A stretch of 46,678 nt of DNA from positions 1-46,678 of the forward strand of contig NZ_PEOG01000046.1 in the NCBI RefSeq assembly GCF_002761755.1. Direction: 5' to 3'. This document shows positions 17,104-24,379 of this stretch, in pieces. The notes under the pieces are model-generated. The model did no database searches. It was not told the origin of the DNA and saw only the letters and a list, made by a program, of their open reading frames with translations. Positions within the stretch are counted from its first letter, which is position 1; each line of letters opens with the position of its first letter. The position numbers were made by a program, and so were the translations under genes. Origin of the DNA: Roseateles chitinivorans. GTDB lineage: Bacteria; Pseudomonadota; Gammaproteobacteria; Burkholderiales; Burkholderiaceae_C.

Positions 17104-18198
17104 ATGCGCATCTTCCATCTCAGCGACGCGGTCTACGAGGAACTCGCTGCGCTGCCCGAGGACCTGCCCGCGGAGGGCTTCCTGTGGATCGGCCTGCCGC
17201 GGCGCGAGTTCGAACTGCAACTCGGCGCGCTGCAGCAGCGGCTGGCGCGCTGGACGGGCGCGCAACTGCTCGACCTGCATGTCTCGGACCTCATGAACCC
17301 GCAGCTGCCCTCGCACTTCGACTACACCAGCTGGTACGACCTGATGGTCTTCCGCCGGCTGGCGACGATGCCGGGCAGCCAGCAGTACCTGGCCGATGAC
17401 GAGCCCCGCAACGCCGCGGGCGTCAACGAAGCGCTGAAGGCGATCGACACCAGCCCCGTCGGTTTCGCCGTGTTCGACCGCGTCCTGATCACCGTGCATC
17501 CGGGCGAGTGCTCGTTGCGCGACTACTTCGCCGGCAAGCTCGGCGCGCAGCAGGAAGGCCGCGATCTCCGCGGCAGCACGCGGCTGCCGACCAGCCCGGC
17601 CGAGCTGATGCTGCGGATGGTCAACCACATGGTGGACAGCTACCTGGACCTGCGCCGGCTGCTGACCCGCCAGCTGACGACGCTGCAGGGCCTGCTGCTG
17701 GACCGCCGCGGCCACTTCCGCGACTGGTCCGTGGTCCTGCATGCGCGGGACACGCTCTCGCGGCTGGAGGACCTCTGCGAGGACCAGCGCAGCGCGGTGC
17801 AGGAGTGGATCGACGCGCTGGGCGAGTGGCCGGTCGGCGACGCCCGCGCGGAGCGCGAGCGGGAGTTGCTGCGGGTGCGCTCGCGGGACGTGCTCGAGCA
17901 TGTCGAGCGGGTGCTGACCCATGTCCGGCGGCTGGAGACGTCCGCGGAAACCTCGGTGCAGATGCACTTCTCGCTCACCGGCGAACGCACCAACAACATC
18001 ATGCGGACGCTGACGGTGCTCACGGCCATCTTCCTGCCGCTGAACCTGATCACCGGCATCTTCGGCATGAATTTCGACAACCTGCCGCTGATCCATGCCG
18101 CCACCGGCTTCTGGATCGCGGTCGGCGTGATGGTGGTCACCGCGCTGGCACTCGGCGCCTTCTTCTGGCGCAAGCGCTATCTCGGCTCGCAGCAGTGA
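17104..18198 (+). CDS. CorA/ZntB-family divalent cation transporter
   Basis: Inner membrane protein of the CorA superfamily (364 aa from the ATG at 17104). A long cytosolic N-terminal domain with helical funnel segments (e.g. VNHMVDSYLDLRRLLTRQL) precedes two C-terminal helices. The first ends in the signature FGMNF (TGIFGMNFDNLP), and the tail is basic (WRKRYLG). CorA members take up Mg2+, Co2+ or Ni2+, while ZntB members carry Zn2+; the GMN motif alone does not decide. A GTG at 17065 overlapping hemB would add 13 residues; MRIFHLSD at 17104 matches family starts better. Adjacency to hemB may be only positional, although HemB of this type needs Mg2+. Confidence 0.85.
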   Translation: MRIFHLSDAVYEELAALPEDLPAEGFLWIGLPRREFELQLGALQQRLARWTGAQLLDLHVSDLMNPQLPSHFDYTSWYDLMVFRRLATMPGSQQYLADDEPRNAAGVNEALKAIDTSPVGFAVFDRVLITVHPGECSLRDYFAGKLGAQQEGRDLRGSTRLPTSPAELMLRMVNHMVDSYLDLRRLLTRQLTTLQGLLLDRRGHFRDWSVVLHARDTLSRLEDLCEDQRSAVQEWIDALGEWPVGDARAERERELLRVRSRDVLEHVERVLTHVRRLETSAETSVQMHFSLTGERTNNIMRTLTVLTAIFLPLNLITGIFGMNFDNLPLIHAATGFWIAVGVMVVTALALGAFFWRKRYLGSQQ

Positions 18199-18213
18199 AG
18201 CCGCGGCGAGGCC

Positions 18214-18762
18214 TCAGCGCTTCGCCGCTTTCGCCGCTTTCGCCGCTTTCGACGTTTTCGCAGTCTTCTTCGCTGCCTTGCCGGCCACCGGCTTTTCGCC
18301 CGGGCGGGTGGACGATTTCGCGGCAGCGTACGGGTCCGCGAAACCCAGTCCGAGCATCACCTCGGTCTCGCGCGCCTCCATGCATTCGGCCTCGTCGTCC
18401 TCCTCGTGGTCATAGCCCTGCGCGTGCAGCGTGCCGTGGACCAGCATGTGCGCGTAATGCGCGACCAGGTCCAGGCCCATCTCCTTCGCTTCGCGCTCGA
18501 CGACCTCGGCGCAGATGACCAGATCCGCCGCCACGACCGGCTCATGGGTGTAGTCGAAGGTCAGCACGTTGGTCGCGTAGTCCTTCGAACGGTACTCGCG
18601 ATTGAGCGACTGCCCCTCCTCCGCATCGACGATCCGGACGGTGATCTCGCCCGGCAGTTCCAGCGCCGCGCGCATCCATCGGACCACCTTGTGCCGCGGC
18701 AGCAGCGCCTTGTGCCGCGGGTCGGCGAATTGCAGCGACAGACTCAGTTCGGGACGACTCAT
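18214..18762 (-). CDS. ybeY: Endoribonuclease YbeY / 16S rRNA maturation factor, with Lys/Ala tail
   Basis: Zinc endoribonuclease (182 aa) acting in 16S rRNA 3'-end maturation and ribosome quality control. The metal motif HGTLHAQGYDHE gives His109, His113 and His119, preceded by SKDYATNVLTFDY and LVICAEVV. The catalytic domain ends near residue 150; a basic tail of about 30 residues follows (KPVAGKAAKKTAKTSKAAK and onward), encoded partly by 9-base tandem repeats and absent from E. coli YbeY. The ATG at 18762 overlaps the phoH stop (ATGA), the usual coupling of this pair. The alternative of a longer N-terminus is only an artefact of open GC-rich frames. Confidence 0.93.
   Translation of the reverse strand: MSRPELSLSLQFADPRHKALLPRHKVVRWMRAALELPGEITVRIVDAEEGQSLNREYRSKDYATNVLTFDYTHEPVVAADLVICAEVVEREAKEMGLDLVAHYAHMLVHGTLHAQGYDHEEDDEAECMEARETEVMLGLGFADPYAAAKSSTRPGEKPVAGKAAKKTAKTSKAAKAAKAAKR
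18221..18247. repeat. Three tandem copies of a 9-base repeat in the ybeY tail
   Basis: TTCGCCGCT occurs three times head to tail (18221-18229, 18230-18238, 18239-18247), followed by a degenerate TTCGACGTT. Read on the minus strand it encodes the repeating Ala-Lys triplets at the end of YbeY. Copy number could vary by slippage without breaking the frame. Confidence 0.85.
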
Positions 18763-20006
18763 CGGGCGACTCCCTTGCGAGCCGGCTTCGCCGCGGGCTT
18801 CTTGATGGCCGGCTTCTTCACCGCAGGCGCCTTGGCGACGGCCTTCCTGGCGACCGACTGCTTTGCCGCCGGCTTCTTTGCGGCCGGCTTCTTCGCAGCA
18901 GGCTTCGCGGGCGCTGGCGCGGGTTCGTCGTCGAAGCGGGCCGAGGCCTCGCGCAGTTGGATGGCGCGCAGGCGGCGCTCCTCGCGCTCCATGGCGAACT
19001 CGGCCTCGCGCGCCTGCTGCGCACGCGCTTCCTCGCGGGCCTGTTCCTCGTCCCGGTCCTCGTACGCCTGGACGATGCGTGCCACCAGCGGATGCCGCAC
19101 GACGTCGGTCCGGTTGAAGCGCGTGACCGCGATGCCATCCACGCCGTCCAGCACCTGCTCGGCATCGACCAGTCCGCTGTGCATGCCACGCGGCAGGTCG
19201 ATCTGGCTGGTGTCGCCCGTCACCACGCACTTGCTGCCGAAACCGATGCGGGTCAGGAACATCTTCATCTGCTCAGGCGTGGTGTTCTGCGCCTCGTCGA
19301 GGATGACGAACGCGTGATTCAGCGTGCGTCCCCGCATGAAGGCCAGCGGCGCGATCTCGAGCTGGCCCTTCTCGAAGGCCTTGGTCACGCGGTCGAAACC
19401 CATCAGGTCATAAAGCGCGTCGTACAGCGGGCGCAGGTAGGGATCGACCTTCTGGGTCAGGTCACCGGGCAGGAAGCCCAGCCGCTCGCCGGCCTCCACG
19501 GCCGGACGCGTCAGGATGATGCGCTGCACCGTCGAGCGCTCCAGCGCATCCACCGCGCAAGCCACCGCGAGGAAGGTCTTGCCGGTGCCCGCCGGGCCGA
19601 TGCCGAAACTGATGTCGTGCGACAGGATCCGGCGCAGGTAGTGATGCTGGTTGGGCGTGCGTCCGGCCAGATCGGCGCGGCGCGTGCGCAGCACGACGTT
19701 GTCCTCGTCGTCGGGGGCGGCGCCACCGGACCGGGCCGGCGCGCTCACGTCGTTGGCCGCCTCGACGATCGCCAGCCGCAGCGTCTCGCCGGGAATGGCC
19801 CGATCGGCCCGGGCGTAGAGCGACTCCATCAAGGCCAGCGTGCGCTGCGCCGCGACGCGTTCGCCCTCGATGTTGAAGTGCTCGGCACGATGGGTGATCC
19901 GCACGGACAGGGCCGCCTCGATCTGGCGGAGATGCTCGTCCAGCGGGCCGCACAGGTGCGACAGACGCCGGTTGTCGGCGGGGGTGAAGGCGTGGCGCAG
20001 GTTCAA
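18759..20006 (-). CDS. PhoH-family ATPase (PhoL type) with Lys/Ala-rich tail
   Basis: PhoH/PhoL-type P-loop ATPase (415 aa from TTG 20006), genetically linked to ybeY across bacteria and thought to act in RNA or ribosome metabolism. Walker A is GPAGTGKT (137-144), Walker B is in FVILDEAQNTTPEQ, and GDTSQIDLPRG is the family's downstream signature. An N-terminal KH-like segment (RQIEAALSVRITHRAEHFNI) comes first. After about residue 360 comes a long tail of KKPAAKKPAAK type repeats, resembling histone-H1-like proteins. The TTG at 20006 (LNLRHAFTPADN, with GGAG 11 bases ahead) matches family starts; an in-frame GTG at 20087 would add 27 unrelated residues. Its stop is coupled to ybeY. Confidence 0.9.
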   Translation of the reverse strand: MNLRHAFTPADNRRLSHLCGPLDEHLRQIEAALSVRITHRAEHFNIEGERVAAQRTLALMESLYARADRAIPGETLRLAIVEAANDVSAPARSGGAAPDDEDNVVLRTRRADLAGRTPNQHHYLRRILSHDISFGIGPAGTGKTFLAVACAVDALERSTVQRIILTRPAVEAGERLGFLPGDLTQKVDPYLRPLYDALYDLMGFDRVTKAFEKGQLEIAPLAFMRGRTLNHAFVILDEAQNTTPEQMKMFLTRIGFGSKCVVTGDTSQIDLPRGMHSGLVDAEQVLDGVDGIAVTRFNRTDVVRHPLVARIVQAYEDRDEEQAREEARAQQAREAEFAMEREERRLRAIQLREASARFDDEPAPAPAKPAAKKPAAKKPAAKQSVARKAVAKAPAVKKPAIKKPAAKPARKGVAR

Positions 20007-20098
20007 GGCGGAGGAAGCTCCGTATTCAGGGGGGTTGAGGGCGGTATTGTCGCGCGTCGATGCGCCACGCGCGTGCCGCGCCTGCACAATCGCGCCCC

Positions 20099-21577
20099 AT
20101 GCACCGGACCACAGAACAACAAGGGGACGCCACCGGCCGCAACAGCGCCGCGTCGGCGCCGGGAGCCGCCAGGCAATTCGCGGCCGGCACCGCAGCCGCC
20201 TTGACCTTGGCGGTGCCCGTCTGCCTTGCGCAAGTGGCGGGCGCGGCGGCCGCCAACGCCGAGGGCCTCTCCGCCTGGCCCTTCGCGACGCTGTGGAGCA
20301 AGCTCGCGCCGCAACTGGCCTATGGCCTGCAGTCGGCGCTGGTGCTGATGGCCTTCGCCCTGGGCCTGCTGATCTGGCAGCGCCGCGCCCAGCGTCACAT
20401 CGCCTGGCTGCTGGCGCTGATGCCGGGCTGGGTGGTCATGGTCGGCCTGTCGCCGCTGTCGTCCTGGCAGACGGCGATCGCGGTGGTCCTGGCGCCGTGG
20501 CTGCTCTGGTGCGCGGTTCACTACCTGATGCGTCGCATGCGGCGGCGCGACCGGCGCCTGCATCGCCTGCTGCTGGCCCAGGCGCTGATGTTCCCGGCCG
20601 CCTTGCTGCTGCCGGTGCCGGCCTCGCGCGTGGCCGGCTTCGCGCTGTGGTGGCTGGGCGCGCAACTGCTGGTGTCCATGGGTTGGCATCTCTGGCAGCT
20701 GTGGCAGGACATGTTCCTGCCGACGCTCGAGGAGCGCTATCCCCGCTTCGACTTCGTCCTGAGCTGTGTGCTGATCGGCTTCGGCGCTCTGGCCGTTCTG
20801 TCGGCCTGGTTCCTGCCGGGCAGCGGACTGCCCGGCATCCTCGGCCCGCTGTCGCTGCTGGGCCTGGGCCTGCACCGCGTGCGCGAGTTCGCCCGGGCGC
20901 TGACGCAGTCGGAGCTTGCCGTGCTGCAGGGGGAACTGCGCTTGCAGGAGCGCATCGCAGAACTGGAGCGCCACTTCGATCAGGTCGCCGAGGCCAAGCT
21001 GGAGCAGGTCACCGAGCGCGAGCGCAAGCGCATCGCCGCCGACCTGCACGACGACCTCGGCGCCAAGCTGCTGACCATCGTCCACACCAGCGAGTCGGAC
21101 CGCATCTCGACGCTGGCGCGCGAGGCGCTCGAGGAAATGCGGCTGTCGGTGCGCGGCCTGACCGGCAAGCCGGTCCAGCTGCTGGACGCGCTCGGCGACT
21201 GGCGCGCCGAGGTGGTGTCCCGGCTGGCCCAGGCCAACATCCTGGCGGAATGGAAATCGCCGGCCGAAGACATCGAGCACACCTTCCCGGCGCGCGCCTA
21301 CGTGCAGACGACGCGCATTCTGCGCGAGTCGGTCAGCAACATCATCAAGCACAGCGGCGCGACGCATTGCGTGATCAGCTGCTCGGCCCAGGACGGCTAC
21401 TTCTCGGTCGTCATCCAGGACAACGGCCAGGGCATCCCGCTCGAGTTGGAAGGTCGCCTGGACAAGGGACACGGCATGGCCAGCATGAAGGCGCGCGCCA
21501 AGCAGATGCATGGCCAGTGCCTGGTCGAGTCGGGCCCCGGCTGGGGCACGGTGATCCGGCTGACCATCCCGCTTTGA
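20099..21577 (+). CDS. Membrane sensor histidine kinase, NarL/DesK-type (HisKA_3)
   Basis: Sensor kinase of 492 aa. The N-terminal half has about six hydrophobic segments in two groups with little periplasmic loop, so the signal is probably sensed in the membrane. A coiled-coil linker (VLQGELRLQERIAELERHFD) leads to the HisKA_3 phospho-acceptor helix ERKRIAADLHDDLG (His317). The ATPase domain has the N box RESVSNIIKHSG and the G1 box DNGQGIP, and a G2-like GHGMASM. All key residues are present. The ATG at 20099 is used; an upstream ATG at 20060 overlaps the divergent phoH start region. The likely partner is the LuxR-type regulator that begins 239 bases downstream. Confidence 0.87.
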   Translation: MHRTTEQQGDATGRNSAASAPGAARQFAAGTAAALTLAVPVCLAQVAGAAAANAEGLSAWPFATLWSKLAPQLAYGLQSALVLMAFALGLLIWQRRAQRHIAWLLALMPGWVVMVGLSPLSSWQTAIAVVLAPWLLWCAVHYLMRRMRRRDRRLHRLLLAQALMFPAALLLPVPASRVAGFALWWLGAQLLVSMGWHLWQLWQDMFLPTLEERYPRFDFVLSCVLIGFGALAVLSAWFLPGSGLPGILGPLSLLGLGLHRVREFARALTQSELAVLQGELRLQERIAELERHFDQVAEAKLEQVTERERKRIAADLHDDLGAKLLTIVHTSESDRISTLAREALEEMRLSVRGLTGKPVQLLDALGDWRAEVVSRLAQANILAEWKSPAEDIEHTFPARAYVQTTRILRESVSNIIKHSGATHCVISCSAQDGYFSVVIQDNGQGIPLELEGRLDKGHGMASMKARAKQMHGQCLVESGPGWGTVIRLTIPL

Positions 21578-21816
21578 CGATCGCCGGCGGCGGCCGCCGA
21601 GGCGCCGGGCCCGTGCCCATCGAGCCAAAACCGGTCCGCACGCCGGTCGACATCCCGCCGCGGCTCGCCGCAAGGCCGCCTCGGGCGTGATCCATTGCCG
21701 ACGACGCCACACTCCCGCGTCGATCAGGATGGTCAGCTCGCCGAGAAAGCCGTACCGTTGCAAACACCCGCCAGGCCGGCTGCCGGGGCTTCATTCCTGA
21801 GCAAGAATCCCGCGCC

Positions 21817-22470
21817 ATGAACCACATCCTGCTGCTCGAAGACATTCCCGAAATCCGCGCCTGGCTCAAGGTCCTGGTGAAACAGGTCTTCGCCAACGCG
21901 GTGGTCACCGAATGCTCGCGGGTGCAGGACGCGCTGCAGCAGGTCAACACCCAGCGATTCACCCTGGCGCTGCTGGACCTGGGCCTGCCCGACGGCTCCG
22001 GCGTCGACGTGATCTCGGCGCTGCGGGAGAAGCAGCCGGAGGTCCAGTCGGTCATCGTCACCATCCACGACGACGACGAGCACCTCTTCCCCGCGCTGCA
22101 GGCCGGTGCCTTCGGCTACCTGCTCAAGGAACAGTCGCGCGAGCTGCTGGTCGAGCAGCTGCAGCGCATCAGCCAGGGCGAGCCGCCGCTGTCGCCGTCG
22201 ATCGCGCGCAAGGTCATCGCCTACTTCACCTCGCAGCGTCGGCCGCAGGCGGCGCAGGTCTTGCACGAGGTCTCGCTGACCGACCGCGAAACCGAGGTGC
22301 TGCTGCGCGTCGCCAAGGGCTTCACCCTGCCCGAGATCGGCGTGCAGCTAGGCCTGTCGCGCCACACGATCGCGGATTACGTCAAGCAGATCTACCGCAA
22401 GCTGAACGTGAGTTCGCGTGCCGAGGCCGCGCTGGAAGCGCAGCGGCTGGGCCTGTTCGGCCGCAACTGA
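21817..22470 (+). CDS. Response regulator, NarL/FixJ family (REC-LuxR HTH)
   Basis: A 217-residue regulator with a receiver domain (residues 1-120; acidic ED pair at 8-9, phospho-acceptor Asp54 in LLDLGLPDG, lysine in GYLLKEQS) and a C-terminal LuxR-type helix-turn-helix (LTDRETEVLLRVAKGFTLPE ... RHTIADYVKQIYRKLNVSSR). It is almost certainly the partner of the upstream HisKA_3 kinase. The two genes are separated by 239 bases (21578-21816) in which no gene, hairpin or promoter could be recognised, so the regulator may have its own promoter. Target genes are unknown. Confidence 0.9.
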   Translation: MNHILLLEDIPEIRAWLKVLVKQVFANAVVTECSRVQDALQQVNTQRFTLALLDLGLPDGSGVDVISALREKQPEVQSVIVTIHDDDEHLFPALQAGAFGYLLKEQSRELLVEQLQRISQGEPPLSPSIARKVIAYFTSQRRPQAAQVLHEVSLTDRETEVLLRVAKGFTLPEIGVQLGLSRHTIADYVKQIYRKLNVSSRAEAALEAQRLGLFGRN

Positions 22471-22518
22471 GCGCAGCGCCGACGGCGCCGGCCGGGTGAG
22501 GTCGGCCTCGGGAAAATA

Positions 22519-22534
22519 CTGGACAAACATCCAG
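22519..22534. promoter_or_regulatory. LexA-box-like inverted repeat upstream of ruvA
   Basis: CTGG-N8-CCAG with AT-rich flanks (TACTGGACAAACATCCAGCA). It differs from the LexA consensus CTGT-N8-ACAG by one symmetrical change in each arm. It is 45 bases before the ruvA ATG, and ruvAB is SOS-controlled in E. coli. Whether LexA of this organism accepts the variant is unknown. Confidence 0.4.
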
Positions 22535-22560
22535 CAAAATACCCGCCGACCGCCGCCGAA

Positions 22561-22575
22561 CGCGGATAATCCGCG
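22561..22575. promoter_or_regulatory. Palindrome with -10-like GATAAT just before ruvA
   Basis: CGCGGAT-A-ATCCGCG is a 15-base palindrome. It contains GATAAT (22565-22570), a near-consensus -10 hexamer eight bases before the ruvA start. No ribosome-binding sequence lies between the palindrome and the ATG, so the transcript may be leaderless or very short-leadered. Confidence 0.4.
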
Positions 22576-22578
22576 CCC

Positions 22579-23148
22579 ATGATCGGCAAGCTCACCGGCG
22601 TCATCGCGGAAAAGTCGCCCCCGCAGGTTCTCATCGACGTGCAAGGCGTCGGCTATGAAGTCGACGTGCCGATGAGCACCTTCTTCAACCTGCCGAACCT
22701 GGGCGAGCGCGCCACGCTGTTGACGCACCTCAGCATCCGCGAAGACGCCCATGTGCTGTTCGGCTTCCTGACCGCCGAGGAGCGCGCCACCTTCCGGCTG
22801 CTGATCAAGATCAGCGGCGTGGGTCCGAAGATGGCGTTGTCGCTGCTGTCGGGCATGTCGGTGGGCGATCTGGCGCAGGCGGTGTCGCGCCAGGAGGCCG
22901 GACGCCTGGTGAAGGTGCCGGGCATCGGCAAGAAGACGGCCGAGCGGCTGCTGCTGGAACTCAAGGGCAAGCTCAGCCCCGACCTGTCGCAGCCGGTGGC
23001 CATCGCCAACGACGCGCAGGCGGACATCCTGCAGGCGCTGGTGGCCCTGGGCTACAGCGAGAAGGAAGCCGGCGCCGCGCTCAAGACGCTGCCGGCGGAC
23101 GTCGGCGTCAGCGACGGCATCAAGCTGGCGATGAAGCACCTGTCATGA
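22579..23148 (+). CDS. ruvA: Holliday junction branch-migration protein RuvA
   Basis: Binds four-way DNA junctions as tetramers and loads the RuvB motor (189 aa, normal length). Domain I begins MIGKLTGVIAEKSPPQVLID. The double helix-hairpin-helix domain II shows FRLLIKISGVGPKMALSLLSG and LVKVPGIGKKTAERLLLELKGK. The flexible linker and the C-terminal RuvB-binding domain III (LQALVALGYSEKEAGAAL) follow. ruvB starts 28 bases downstream. The promoter region holds an SOS-box-like repeat and a palindrome overlapping a -10-like hexamer. Confidence 0.97.
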   Translation: MIGKLTGVIAEKSPPQVLIDVQGVGYEVDVPMSTFFNLPNLGERATLLTHLSIREDAHVLFGFLTAEERATFRLLIKISGVGPKMALSLLSGMSVGDLAQAVSRQEAGRLVKVPGIGKKTAERLLLELKGKLSPDLSQPVAIANDAQADILQALVALGYSEKEAGAALKTLPADVGVSDGIKLAMKHLS

Positions 23149-23176
23149 TCGGCTCCCCGCTGCCCCGCCCTCTGCC

Positions 23177-24241
23177 ATGAGCATCCAGACCGACGACTTC
23201 ACCCCCGCGCCGCAGCAGGCTCGTCTGATCAGCGCGCATCCGGCTTCGCCCAACGAGGACGCGATCGAACGCGCGCTGCGGCCGAAGCTGCTCGATGAAT
23301 ACGTCGGCCAGGCCAAGGCGCGCGAGCAGCTGGAGATCTTCATCGGCGCCGCCAAGAAGCGCCGCGAGGCGCTCGACCATGTGCTGCTGTTCGGACCGCC
23401 CGGCCTGGGCAAGACGACGCTGAGCCACATCGTCGCCGCCGAGCTGGGCGTGAACCTGCGCCAGACCAGCGGCCCGGTGCTGGAGAAGCCCAAGGACCTG
23501 GCGGCCATCCTGACCAACCTCGAGCGCAACGATGTGCTGTTCATCGACGAGATCCACCGGCTGTCGCCGGTCGTCGAGGAAATCCTGTATCCGGCGCTGG
23601 AGGACTATCAGATCGACATCATGATCGGCGAGGGCCCGGCGGCCCGCTCGATCAAGCTGGACCTGCAGCCGTTCACGCTGGTCGGCGCGACAACGCGCGC
23701 CGGCATGCTGACCAACCCGCTGCGTGACCGCTTCGGCATCGTGGCGCGGCTCGAGTTCTACACGGCGGACGAGTTGCAGCGCATCGTGACGCGCTCGGCC
23801 TCGCTGCTGGGCGCGGCGATCGAGCCGGCCGGCGCGCTCGAGGTGGCGCGGCGCTCACGCGGCACGCCGCGCATCGCCAACCGGCTGCTGCGCCGTGTGC
23901 GCGACTATGCCGAGGTCAAGAGCGACGGCACCATCACCCGCACGATCGCGGAGAAGGCGCTGGCGATGCTGGACGTCGATCCGCTCGGCTTCGACCTGAT
24001 GGACCGCAAGCTGCTGGAAGCGGTGGTGCACCGCTTCGACGGCGGCCCGGTGGGACTGGACAACGTCGCCGCCGCCATCGGCGAGGAGCCGGGCACCATC
24101 GAGGACGTCATCGAGCCCTACCTGATCCAGCAAGGCTTCCTGCAGCGCACGCCCCGGGGACGGATTGCCACGCTGGCGGCCTACCGCCACCTCGGGGTGG
24201 CGCCGCCGAAGCAGGCGGGGCAGCTGTTCGACCTCGAGTGA
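23177..24241 (+). CDS. ruvB: Holliday junction helicase motor RuvB
   Basis: AAA+ ATPase (354 aa) that drives branch migration with RuvA. Walker A GPPGLGKT (73-80), Walker B LFIDEIHRL, sensor 1 VGATTRAGML and the arginine finger region NPLRDRFGIV are all visible. The C-terminal winged-helix domain reads from about RLLRRVRDYAE to the end, including the IEPYLIQQGFLQRTPRGR signature. It forms an operon with ruvA; ruvC is not in the window. About 95 bases separate its stop from a hairpin shared with the convergent porin gene. Confidence 0.97.
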   Translation: MSIQTDDFTPAPQQARLISAHPASPNEDAIERALRPKLLDEYVGQAKAREQLEIFIGAAKKRREALDHVLLFGPPGLGKTTLSHIVAAELGVNLRQTSGPVLEKPKDLAAILTNLERNDVLFIDEIHRLSPVVEEILYPALEDYQIDIMIGEGPAARSIKLDLQPFTLVGATTRAGMLTNPLRDRFGIVARLEFYTADELQRIVTRSASLLGAAIEPAGALEVARRSRGTPRIANRLLRRVRDYAEVKSDGTITRTIAEKALAMLDVDPLGFDLMDRKLLEAVVHRFDGGPVGLDNVAAAIGEEPGTIEDVIEPYLIQQGFLQRTPRGRIATLAAYRHLGVAPPKQAGQLFDLE

Positions 24242-24336
24242 GCCGCGCGTGGCGCGCCACGCGACTTCGGGCCGGCTGACCCGGCGTTGGCTCAGTCGAC
24301 TCGCCCGCGCCGGCCACCTATCAACGCAGCAATGAA

Positions 24337-24360
24337 AAAGGCGCTCCGAAGAGCGCCTTT
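24337..24360. terminator. Bidirectional terminator between ruvB and the porin gene
   Basis: Perfect 10-base stem AAAGGCGCTC / GAGCGCCTTT with loop CGAA. On the minus strand the stem runs into TTTTTCATT, giving a good U-tract for the porin transcript. On the plus strand TTTGTCGTT follows. It lies between two convergent genes. Confidence 0.85.
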
Positions 24361-24379
24361 GTCGTTCCTGATCCGAGGA

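Noticed and set aside
19231..20087. GTG start at 20087 for phoH
   Set aside because: It adds 27 residues without family similarity; the TTG at 20006 begins exactly where PhoH proteins begin, although only N-terminal mapping would settle it.
20003..21763. 586-codon minus-strand frame over the histidine kinase, whose first codons fall in the kinase-regulator gap
   Set aside because: Most of it is antisense to the kinase, and the part in 21578-21763 has no ribosome site and no recognisable motif.
21578..21816. 239-base gap between histidine kinase and response regulator
   Set aside because: Searched by eye for a small gene, hairpin or repeat; nothing convincing was found.
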